A DNA stretch of 5,285 bases from Spirochaetaceae bacterium (GTDB lineage Bacteria; Spirochaetota; Spirochaetia; DSM-27196; SKKC01), in assembly GCA_003552745.1 (NCBI GenBank), contig PUOG01000250.1:1-5285 (forward strand), read 5' to 3'. Position numbers and translations under genes: made by a program. Shown one piece after another: positions 1 through 5,171 of this stretch. The notes below the pieces were generated by a model that was not told where the DNA came from, made no database searches, and was given only the letters and a program-made list of their open reading frames with translations. Numbering within the stretch: position 1 is the stretch's first letter; each line of letters begins with the position of its first letter.

Positions 1-77
1 ACCCCGTCGGTGAATTCGAGCTTGCAGCGATCGGCGAAGCTCTTGAATCCGAACAGTTCGATCGATTTAAGAAACAC
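1..77 (-). CDS. smc: Chromosome segregation protein SMC, N-terminal 25 codons (runs off the left edge)
   Basis: On the minus strand, a GTG at 75-77 opens a frame reading MFLKSIELFGFKSFADRC, then KLEFTDG. This is the hallmark start of bacterial SMC: a short beta strand, then G-[FY]-K-S-F-A-D, leading into the Walker A loop, which lies beyond the window. SMC is the cytoplasmic ATPase of the ScpA/ScpB condensin complex. It extrudes DNA loops and helps chromosome segregation. GTG is chosen as the start because AGGAG sits five bases upstream and because family members begin exactly at this M-[YF]-L-K residue. The gene diverges from rnhB. Only about 2% of a normal SMC (about 1,000 or more residues) is visible, so ATPase, hinge and coiled-coil regions cannot be checked. 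The call rests on this short but characteristic motif. Confidence 0.87.
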   Translation of the reverse strand, partial: MFLKSIELFGFKSFADRCKLEFTDG

Positions 78-82
78 TTGTT

Positions 83-92
83 CTCCTGTATA
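83..92 (-). promoter_or_regulatory. smc ribosome-binding site overlapping a possible -10 box
   Basis: On the minus strand the sequence TATACAGGAG precedes the smc GTG. AGGAG (83-87) is a strong Shine-Dalgarno match with five-base spacing and fixes the GTG start. TATACA (87-92) matches four of six bases of a -10 hexamer and would put transcription start only a few bases before the GTG. A transcript starting there would lack most of the AGGAG, so the two readings compete. The ribosome-binding site is the better supported; no convincing -35 was found. Confidence 0.6.
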
Positions 93-105
93 GCCGGTCA
101 CCGGC
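93..105. repeat. 13-base perfect palindrome upstream of smc
   Basis: GCCGGT-C-ACCGGC is a perfect 6-base inverted repeat around one central base, directly upstream of the smc ribosome-binding site. Its position, 16 bases from the smc start codon in the divergent smc/rnhB gap, suits an operator. It has no T-run after it, so it is not a terminator. In GC-rich DNA a short palindrome of this kind can arise by chance; a regulatory role is inference. Confidence 0.35.
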
Positions 106-295
106 GTCGGCGGCGAACTCGCGCGATTCCGCCGCGGCGGCACGTGTGCCGAGGACCGCACCGATTGCGGCAAACCTTACCAAGGTGCTTTCGTCCCGGT
201 CAACATTGCGCCTCAGCACATTCAGCCCCGGCGGAAGCGGTTCGCACGAGCGCCGGGCGCGCGACTGTCCGCGGAAGACCGTACACCCGGGGAGC

Positions 296-325
296 TTGCA
301 CGCTCCGCCGGGCCAACCGTAGACT
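296..325 (+). promoter_or_regulatory. Possible rnhB promoter
   Basis: TTGCAC (296-301) and TAGACT (320-325) are separated by 18 bases, a plausible sigma-70 spacing with 3/6 and 4/6 matches. The predicted start of transcription is around 331-333, immediately before the GTG at 335. Apart from this, the smc signals and the palindrome, I see nothing convincing in the gap 78-334. Neither strand there holds a reading frame with a good start signal or recognisable protein. Confidence 0.33.
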
Positions 326-334
326 ACGCTCACC

Positions 335-1006
335 GTGGAACTGTGTGGAATCGATGAGGCGGGACGGGGACCGCTTGCCGGCCCGGTTACCGCGGCTGCC
401 GTAATACTCGGCCCCCGTTTCGAGACGGCTCGCCTGGCCGACAGTAAGGCGCTTTCGGCGTCTCAACGTGAGACCATCGCGAACTCGATCGTGACGGGCG
501 ACGCCCAATGGGCGGTCGGCTGGGTCTGGCCGGCGGAAATCGACGCGATGAACATACATCACGCGGCGTTGGCGGCGATGTCGCGTGCGTTTGCTGCGCT
601 CAGCGAGAAGACGAGCTTAGCGCACCGGCTGGAGGTCGTCGTCGACGGCCGCTTCTGTCCCGAACTCGGTCGATCGGCGGTAGAACCGGGTCCGCCGACC
701 GCCTCCTCGGAGCATAGCGATCGGTGGAGTGAGCGAACCCGGCGGCGATGCGGCATTACGGTGCGGGCGCACGTCGGAGGCGATCGCGAGATTCCGGAGG
801 TCATGGCTGCGAGTATCGTAGCGAAGGTCTGGCGCGATCGCTGGATGCGCCGATACAGCGAGTGGGACGGCCGCTACGGCTTCGCCTCACACAAAGGATA
901 TCCGACCGCCGAACACCGCCGTGCGCTCAGCGATCACGGCGCGTGCCCGATTCATCGACGGACTTTTCGTGCCGTGTCGCCCGCTGATAGCGTTCCTTGC
1001 GCATGA
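335..1006 (+). CDS. rnhB: Ribonuclease HII with an unusual internal insertion
   Basis: RNase HII nicks the DNA-side-linked RNA strand of RNA/DNA hybrids and removes single ribonucleotides misincorporated by DNA polymerase. It acts in the cytoplasm with divalent metal. The protein has 223 residues. It opens with CGIDEAGRGPLAGPV (residues 4-18), giving catalytic D7 and E8 and the GRG motif (10-12) that reads the ribonucleotide. LADSKALS (35-42) matches the family DSK motif, VVVDG supplies D104, and GGD supplies D150. AASIVAKVWRD (158-168), HKGYPT (186-191, Tyr189 at the RNA-DNA junction in the family) and HRRTF (207-211) complete the fold. D104 and D150 are 46 residues apart against about 18 in E. 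coli, so roughly residues 111-139 are an insertion. The GTG start is the only candidate, because an in-frame TAG lies at 320-322; no Shine-Dalgarno is visible. Its last 80 bases overlap the convergent PUR gene. Confidence 0.96.
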   Translation: MELCGIDEAGRGPLAGPVTAAAVILGPRFETARLADSKALSASQRETIANSIVTGDAQWAVGWVWPAEIDAMNIHHAALAAMSRAFAALSEKTSLAHRLEVVVDGRFCPELGRSAVEPGPPTASSEHSDRWSERTRRRCGITVRAHVGGDREIPEVMAASIVAKVWRDRWMRRYSEWDGRYGFASHKGYPTAEHRRALSDHGACPIHRRTFRAVSPADSVPCA

Positions 1007-1217
1007 CATCGAGCGCCTCTTTCAGCCCGTCGGAGAACGGTACCAGGTCTTCCTCGTAGACCATAACCTGATGCCGCTCGAACTCCCCGCTGGCGAGCTT
1101 CTTACTCTCGACGATCGCCAGGAAGAGATCGCCACGGCGATTTTCCTTGATGTTGAAAAAGTACGTCCTGTTCTCCCGATTCACTCGCTGCGAGAAAATC
1201 TCTCCACGTTGTGCCAT
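927..1217 (-). CDS. Small PUR-domain nucleic-acid-binding protein (DUF3276 / BpuR-like)
   Basis: This 96-residue cytoplasmic protein matches the bacterial PUR-alpha-like family. It shows RGEIFSQRV (4-12), then NRTYFFNIKENRRGDLFLAI (16-35), VESKK (36-40), FERHQVMVYEEDL (46-58) and a helix FSDGLKEALDVM (61-72). That order, beta strands followed by one helix, is a single PUR repeat, which in this family dimerises to form the binding surface. The Borrelia homologue BpuR is known to bind DNA and RNA and to act as a gene regulator; the same role here is inference. The tail after residue 72 (RKERYQRATRHEK and beyond) is basic and not part of the domain. Start ATG at 1215-1217 has AGGAG eight bases upstream. 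The tail-encoding 3' end runs 80 bases antisense into rnhB. No terminator is visible at the convergence. Confidence 0.9.
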   Translation of the reverse strand: MAQRGEIFSQRVNRENRTYFFNIKENRRGDLFLAIVESKKLASGEFERHQVMVYEEDLVPFSDGLKEALDVMRKERYQRATRHEKSVDESGTRRDR

Positions 1218-1225
1218 GGCTCACG

Positions 1226-1245
1226 CTCCTGTGCTCTCGAATATA
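1226..1245 (-). promoter_or_regulatory. Ribosome-binding site and likely -10 box of the PUR-domain gene
   Basis: On the minus strand, AGGAG (1226-1230) lies eight bases before the ATG. TATATT (1240-1245), five of six bases of a -10 hexamer, lies just upstream and would start transcription near 1233, giving a leader of about 16 bases. A -35 candidate, TTCGCA (1261-1266), matches four of six but has a short 15-base spacer. The ribosome-binding site is secure, the promoter moderate. Confidence 0.55.
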
Positions 1246-1347
1246 CATGTTGGCAAGACCTGCGAACCTGTCGATGAAGCGATTCAGGTCGAACCGCCCT
1301 GCCGTTCGCCGGGCGCTCGACGGTAACTTCTGACGGCAACACACATG

Positions 1348-1375
1348 AAAACGCCGCCTCGGCTGAAGGCGGCGT
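1348..1375 (-). terminator. Rho-independent terminator of tRNA-Gly
   Basis: Positions 1351-1359 and 1367-1375 form a perfect nine-base-pair, mostly G-C stem (ACGCCGCCT / AGGCGGCGT) with a seven-base loop. Read on the minus strand it is followed by TTTT, and it begins 11 bases after the tRNA 3' end. No T-run follows on the plus strand, so it works in one direction only. It separates the tRNA transcript from the downstream PUR-domain gene, which has its own promoter candidate. Confidence 0.82.
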
Positions 1376-1386
1376 CAATCCAGCTC

Positions 1387-1458
1387 AGCGACCGATGGGA
1401 ATCGAACCCACATCTCCAGCTTGGAAGGCTGGGGTAATAACCATTATACGACGGTCGC
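1387..1458 (-). tRNA. tRNA-Gly (anticodon TCC)
   Basis: The minus strand folds as a complete 72-base tRNA. The acceptor stem GCGACCG pairs perfectly with CGGTCGC. The D loop is AATGG-type. The anticodon stem CCAGC/GCTGG closes the loop CTTCCAA, with anticodon TCC at 1423-1425. The T arm GTGGG-TTCGATT-CCCAT has one G-U pair. U33, the TTCGA loop and a T discriminator fit a glycine tRNA reading GGA and GGG. The D stem is weak (three pairs plus a T-T mismatch). The 3' CCA is not encoded, as the discriminator is followed by GAG, so it must be added by CCA-adding enzyme. The gene stands alone with its own terminator 11 bases downstream. The 139-base gap on its 5' side (1459-1597) holds AT-rich promoter-like bases next to the tRNA and the -10 box of the next gene; I see no gene there. 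Confidence 0.96.
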
Positions 1459-1581
1459 GCGTATATGCTTGTTCTAACGAATGCTCTTGTATCAGGGTCG
1501 CACGTGTCTGTCAACGGGAGCGTGAACCGTTCGAATCATCGACAATCGATCAGCCGGCGCGATGTCGTAGCGGACGTGCGC

Positions 1582-1587
1582 TATAAT
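1582..1587 (+). promoter_or_regulatory. Consensus -10 box of the SIMPL lipoprotein gene
   Basis: TATAAT is a perfect sigma-70 -10 hexamer in a GC-rich region. Ten bases separate it from the ATG at 1598, so transcription should start around 1594-1595 with a leader of only three or four bases. No good -35 hexamer lies 15-19 bases upstream. The box also contains the ATG at 1586, which argues against that upstream ATG as the translation start. Confidence 0.62.
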
Positions 1588-1597
1588 GAGACTCGAT

Positions 1598-2326
1598 ATG
1601 AAAACATCGATTCTACGTCCGCTCGTTCTCCTTATCGCTTTCGCCGCTGCTCTCGCCGTCGCCACCGGATGTGCGACTGCAAACGAACCGGCAGCTTCCG
1701 AGGAGCGGCAGCTGCACGTATCCGGGCGTGGGGTGGTCCGCGTAGCTCCCGACACCGCCACGGTGCGCTTCGCCGTGGAGACCCGCGCGGATGAGGCCGA
1801 TCAGGCACGGTTCGAGAATGAGCGTGCGTCGGCGGCCGCTCTCGAAGCGGTTCGTGCGCTCGGTGTCCCGGAGCGAGAGATCCGCATGGAGTCGCTGCGA
1901 CTGCAACCGTTGCGTCGTTATGATGAACCGAACCGCCGGTATGTCGACGACGGCTTTCAGGCGGTTCGCGATGTATCGGTTGTTGTCGACGATCTCGAAC
2001 TGCTGCCGCAGGTCGTAGCCGCCATTTTCGAACGCGGCGCGAATCGACTGCGGAGCATCAGCTACGATATCTCGGATCGCAGTGCGGCAACCGATGAGGC
2101 GTTGCAGAAGGCGGTAAACGATGCGCGACGGAAGGCGCTCGCGATGCTCGAACCGCTCGACGCTGAACTCGGCCGCATACACGCCGTTCGGGAGCAAAGC
2201 TTCAGTTTCCCCCGCCCGATGGTTCGCTCCGATCAGCTTCAGGTCGAGTCCGTGGATCCGGAAGCGTACGCGAGCGGCGATATCGAGGTGACTGCGTCGG
2301 TCGATCTGGTGTTCGAAGTTCGGTGA
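1598..2326 (+). CDS. SIMPL-domain (DUF541) lipoprotein
   Basis: This 242-residue protein has a lipoprotein signal. K2 and R7 precede a hydrophobic stretch PLVLLIAFAAALAVA, then ATGC with the acylated Cys at 25. Ala at -3 is a relaxed, spirochaete-style lipobox. The SIMPL domain covers about residues 38-242. Its landmarks are LHVSGRGVVRVAPDTATVRF (39-58), RDVSVVVDDL (124-133), ERGANRLRSISYDISD (145-160), an alternating helix ALQKAVNDARRKALAML (168-184) and a final strand IEVTASVDLVFEV (229-241). SIMPL proteins (E. coli YggE, BP26) are envelope proteins that can form ring oligomers and are linked to oxidative-stress defence; their biochemical role is unsettled. ATG 1598 is preferred over the in-frame ATG 1586, which lies inside the -10 box and would add MRLD before the signal. 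Only a weak GAG precedes it. No terminator separates it from the hydrolase operon 71 bases downstream. Confidence 0.92.
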   Translation: MKTSILRPLVLLIAFAAALAVATGCATANEPAASEERQLHVSGRGVVRVAPDTATVRFAVETRADEADQARFENERASAAALEAVRALGVPEREIRMESLRLQPLRRYDEPNRRYVDDGFQAVRDVSVVVDDLELLPQVVAAIFERGANRLRSISYDISDRSAATDEALQKAVNDARRKALAMLEPLDAELGRIHAVREQSFSFPRPMVRSDQLQVESVDPEAYASGDIEVTASVDLVFEVR

Positions 2327-2372
2327 TCAGCTTTTCGCGACAGAATGGTGTGCGGTGCGTCGAGTTTCTGAT

Positions 2373-2378
2373 TATAAT
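2373..2378 (+). promoter_or_regulatory. Consensus -10 box of the serine hydrolase operon
   Basis: TATAAT is a perfect -10 hexamer 19 bases before the TTG start at 2398, with transcription expected near 2385. No strong -35 is seen. The 71-base gap after the SIMPL gene has no hairpin terminator, so the operon may be read both from here and by read-through. The 16 bases starting at this box resemble those starting at the SIMPL -10 box. Confidence 0.6.
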
Positions 2379-2397
2379 GGGCATCGGTTGAGGCGTT

Positions 2398-3783
2398 TTG
2401 AGAGGTCCGAAAGCTCGGCATCATAGCGGTCTGCGTTACGTCTGCTCGTCGTTGTTCGTCCTGCTCCTTGCGATCGTGTCGGCGGCCGATGACGATCTTA
2501 CGCAGTTTGACGAGCGCCCGATAACCGACGAGATCTTCGCTGCGATCTCCTCCGACGAGCCCGGTTGTGCGGTCTCGGTAACGCAGTGCGGGGAGGTGCT
2601 GCTGAAGGAGGCCTACGGCAGTGCGAATCTCGACTACGGGATTCCTATTACCCCCGAGACCCGGTTCTCGGTGGCCTCGCTTTCGAAGCAGGTAACCGCT
2701 GCCGCCTTACTTCTGCTTGAACAGGACGGTCAGTTAGATCTCGACGACGATGTGCGCGACTATCTGCCTGAGCTTCCCGAATACCGCGCGTCGATTACCT
2801 TGCGCCACCTTCTGCACCATACCTCCGGACTGCGCGATATTATCCATCTCCTGCAGATCGAGGGTCGGGGGCTCGACCGGGTCACGAGCAGCGAACGCCT
2901 GCTCTCCTTCGTATTCGCCCAGGACGATCTGAACTTTCGCCCCGGAACTGCCTATCTCTACAGCAATACCGGGTACGTACTGATTGCGAAGGTCATCGAG
3001 CGGGTATCCGGCGAGAGTCTGAACGACTATGCTGAGCGGAACTTCTTCGATCCATCGGGGATGGAACAAACCCACTTTCACGATGACCCTACCCGACCTA
3101 TTCCCGACCGTGCCATGAGCTATATCCGACTCGGCACGCAATTCGGTGAGTTCTATCGCGGTCACGCCGACTGGATCGGGGCTCGTGGGCTCGTTACGAC
3201 CGTAGGCGACTTTGCGCGTTGGAGTCGGAACTTCGTTGACAACCGCACGCCTTTGAAGCGATTCGCCGAGCGTATGACCGAACGCGGAATCACCGACAGC
3301 GGATGGCGACTGAACTACGCCTCGGGGCTCTACGCCGGAACGTATCGTGGCATCGAAACCTTCGCTCACGACGGCAACTACATGGGCTTTCGCACGCAGT
3401 TTCTCTATCTTCCGGAGGAGGAGATCGCCGTGTCGGTGTTCTGCAACCGAGCCGATGTCAGTCCGTACTCGTACTCGGTACGTATCGTCGATGAGCTGCT
3501 TGCCGATCGGTTCGAGGAGGATCTCCGGAAATATGTCGGTGAGTTCGAGCACGATTCGCTTGGTGCGAGATATTCGGTCACGCTGCACGATGGCGAGCTC
3601 TACCTCGAACACGGTCGTCGGCCGGCACGGCGGCTCGTACACCGGGGCGACGGCGAGTTTACGAGCGGAGGTCGGCGGCTCGAATATGCCGACGATGGGA
3701 AGTACTTCGTCTTGCGCTCGATGGACCTCGGTGAGCTCACATTTCGACGCCGGAATCACTTCCACCCGGACGACGACCCATGA
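2398..3783 (+). CDS. Exported serine hydrolase, class C beta-lactamase / PBP-like, catalytic motifs intact
   Basis: This 461-residue member of the beta-lactamase-related family (PF00144) should act in the periplasm or at the cell surface on peptidoglycan peptides or an ester/amide substrate. The signal peptide has basic residues K5-R13, a core VCSSLFVLLLAIV and a likely cut after SAA (residue 30). The acyl-enzyme motifs are complete: SLSK (94-97, Ser94 nucleophile, Lys97), YSN (188-190) and HDG (324-326). LRHLLHHTSGL (135-145) and NYMGF (327-331) are also typical. Residues from about 376 form a C-terminal beta-rich domain (KYVGEFE, GELYLE, GELTFR) often attached to these enzymes. The TTG start is forced: an in-frame TGA lies at 2389-2391, and later starts would remove the signal. 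GAGG (2390-2393) is a weak, close ribosome-binding site. It overlaps the next gene by ATGA. True substrate, including whether it touches beta-lactams, cannot be told. Confidence 0.92.
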   Translation: MRGPKARHHSGLRYVCSSLFVLLLAIVSAADDDLTQFDERPITDEIFAAISSDEPGCAVSVTQCGEVLLKEAYGSANLDYGIPITPETRFSVASLSKQVTAAALLLLEQDGQLDLDDDVRDYLPELPEYRASITLRHLLHHTSGLRDIIHLLQIEGRGLDRVTSSERLLSFVFAQDDLNFRPGTAYLYSNTGYVLIAKVIERVSGESLNDYAERNFFDPSGMEQTHFHDDPTRPIPDRAMSYIRLGTQFGEFYRGHADWIGARGLVTTVGDFARWSRNFVDNRTPLKRFAERMTERGITDSGWRLNYASGLYAGTYRGIETFAHDGNYMGFRTQFLYLPEEEIAVSVFCNRADVSPYSYSVRIVDELLADRFEEDLRKYVGEFEHDSLGARYSVTLHDGELYLEHGRRPARRLVHRGDGEFTSGGRRLEYADDGKYFVLRSMDLGELTFRRRNHFHPDDDP

Positions 3784-5171
3784 GAGCACGCGCACGCGAA
3801 TACATCATCTTCTGTGGCGTGTCGATGGTCATGGTCCTCGCCGGTTACCCGGCGGCGGGAAGCGGTGCTTCGGAGGAGCCACCGGATGAAACCGAGCGGC
3901 TTCTGGACATGAATGGCGACCGGCGAGAGCAGTTGGACGATTTTATCGAATCGCTTGTTGAGCCGGATGAACCGGGAATCGCCGTGGCGATTGTCGACGA
4001 CGGTGGGGTCAGATACCGGCGGGAAGCAGGGGTAGCGAACCTCGACTACGGCGTGCCGATTACCGTCGAGACACGCTTCTACGCGGCACAGCTCTCCCGA
4101 CAGGTGACGGGTGCAGCCGGGGCCGTGTTGATGCGGGACGGCGAGCTCGACTCCGGCGATCGGGTCGGCGATATCCTCGACGATTGGCCGGAATGGGCCG
4201 AGGATGTCACGGTGGGACATCTGATTCGCCAGAGCGCCGGCCTGCCCGACTATTTCGAGCTGATTGATGTTGCCGACATCAGCGTCGCCGACCCTCTTTC
4301 GCTCAGCGAGTACCTCGATACCGTCTACCGGGCGGAGACACTCACGATTCGACCAGGGTCATCTGTACGTGAGTCGAGCAGCAACTATATGGCACTGGCC
4401 GCCGTCGTAGAAGAGATATCCGGTGAACGCTTCGATCGTTTCGCCGAGCGCGAGCTGTTTGAGCCGATGGGTATGGATGAGACGCACGTCCAGGTCGATC
4501 GCCGACGAGTAGTCTCTCAACGCGCTATCGGCTACGAGCCGAGAGGCGACGATTGGGCGCATGCGTACTTGAACACGTGGCAGGGATACGGAGACGGCGG
4601 GGTCTACACCACTCTCTCCGACTGGATACGCTGGGACCGCCTGCGCCGAGACGATCCGCTCGATATCGATTCGGTAATGCGCTCATCGCTCGATCGGGAT
4701 GCGCGCTATGCCTTCGGGTTGCGTCGGGACAAATGGCGCTCCTACCGGTGGCTCGGACATAGTGCGCGATTCATGGGGTTTCGACACGATTACCGCTACT
4801 TTCCGGAGCTCGGGGCATCGATAATCGTTTTCTCGAATCGAGACGATATCGTTGCCGGCCGAGTAACCGAGCAAATCGCCACGATTCTCCTGCAGGAGGA
4901 GCTTGCCAGGTTGACCGAACCGTATGCCGGAGTCTTCTACAGCCGCGAGTTGGATGTTGAGTACGTCCTGGCGCGCGAAGGGCATTCGCTGTATCTTGAG
5001 CGTCCGGGTAGGAGTCGAACGAGTCTTTCTTACGCGGGGGCGAGTACCTGGCAGCTGGGGACGTGGAGTCTCTCCTTCTCCGATATGAGTGGTGATGGGG
5101 AGTATCGGAGGTTTCGACTTTCTACAGGTCGTGTCCGTGATATGGAGTTCATCCGGAGGACGGAAGAGTAA
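3780..5171 (+). CDS. Exported pseudoenzyme paralogue of the upstream serine hydrolase, all catalytic motifs lost
   Basis: This 463-residue protein is a full-length tandem paralogue of its neighbour. A hand count gives about half identical residues over the 74 around the first motif, with shared blocks NLDYG-PIT-ETRF, LS-QVT, YTT-DW/F-RW and MGFR. Every catalytic position has changed: SLSK is QLSR (104-107, Ser to Gln and Lys to Arg), YSN is ESS (198-200) and HDG is HSA (327-329). HHTSGL is RQSAGL (150-155). The acyl-enzyme chemistry of the family should therefore be impossible. The frame is intact with no indels, and the C-terminal domain (YAGVFYS, HSLYLERPG, MEFIRR) is retained, so it is not a decaying pseudogene. 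The signal peptide is RARAREYIIFCGVSMVMVLAG with a probable cut near SGA (30). No Shine-Dalgarno precedes the ATG; translation must couple to the upstream stop. A binding or regulatory role is inference. Confidence 0.93.
   Translation: MRARAREYIIFCGVSMVMVLAGYPAAGSGASEEPPDETERLLDMNGDRREQLDDFIESLVEPDEPGIAVAIVDDGGVRYRREAGVANLDYGVPITVETRFYAAQLSRQVTGAAGAVLMRDGELDSGDRVGDILDDWPEWAEDVTVGHLIRQSAGLPDYFELIDVADISVADPLSLSEYLDTVYRAETLTIRPGSSVRESSSNYMALAAVVEEISGERFDRFAERELFEPMGMDETHVQVDRRRVVSQRAIGYEPRGDDWAHAYLNTWQGYGDGGVYTTLSDWIRWDRLRRDDPLDIDSVMRSSLDRDARYAFGLRRDKWRSYRWLGHSARFMGFRHDYRYFPELGASIIVFSNRDDIVAGRVTEQIATILLQEELARLTEPYAGVFYSRELDVEYVLAREGHSLYLERPGRSRTSLSYAGASTWQLGTWSLSFSDMSGDGEYRRFRLSTGRVRDMEFIRRTEE
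5155..5168 (+). promoter_or_regulatory. Ribosome-binding site for the partial third operon gene
   Basis: GGAGG (5155-5159) lies 11 bases before the ATG at 5171, rather far, and GGAAGAG (5162-5168) lies nearer at two bases. Both sit inside the end of the upstream gene. With the TAATG junction this supports re-initiation by the terminating ribosome plus some direct initiation. Confidence 0.5.

Noticed and set aside
67..333. An 88-codon minus-strand frame filling the smc/rnhB gap and overlapping the smc start
   Set aside because: Its GTG has no ribosome-binding site, the sequence is Arg/Ala-rich without a recognisable family, and it overlaps the smc start and its ribosome-binding site.
78..404. 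A 108-codon plus-strand frame upstream of and into rnhB
   Set aside because: The Arg/Pro/Cys-rich composition is typical of a wrong frame in GC-rich DNA, and it overlaps the conserved start of rnhB out of frame.
921..1277. A 118-codon plus-strand frame over the PUR-domain gene
   Set aside because: It is the antisense of a conserved PUR domain with a good ribosome-binding site and has no family resemblance of its own.
1351..1375. The GC-rich hairpin as a bidirectional terminator or regulatory element for plus-strand genes
   Set aside because: There is a T-run only on the minus-strand side, and no plus-strand gene ends nearby.
1586..1597. The upstream ATG of the SIMPL gene as its start codon
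   Set aside because: It lies within the TATAAT box and would place MRLD before an otherwise normal lipoprotein signal beginning at 1598.
1613..2197. A 194-codon minus-strand frame opposite the SIMPL gene
   Set aside because: The plus-strand frame has a full lipoprotein signal and SIMPL motifs; the opposite frame is compositionally a shadow.
2734..3795. A 353-codon open frame on the minus strand opposite the first hydrolase gene
   Set aside because: It mirrors the codon bias of a clearly real GC-rich gene. It has no recognisable domain, no ribosome-binding site, and spans all but the start of a conserved enzyme.
3780..5171. The second hydrolase-like gene as a decaying pseudogene
   Set aside because: The frame is full-length with no stop or frameshift, and the signal peptide, fold motifs and C-terminal domain are kept, so a pseudoenzyme fits better.
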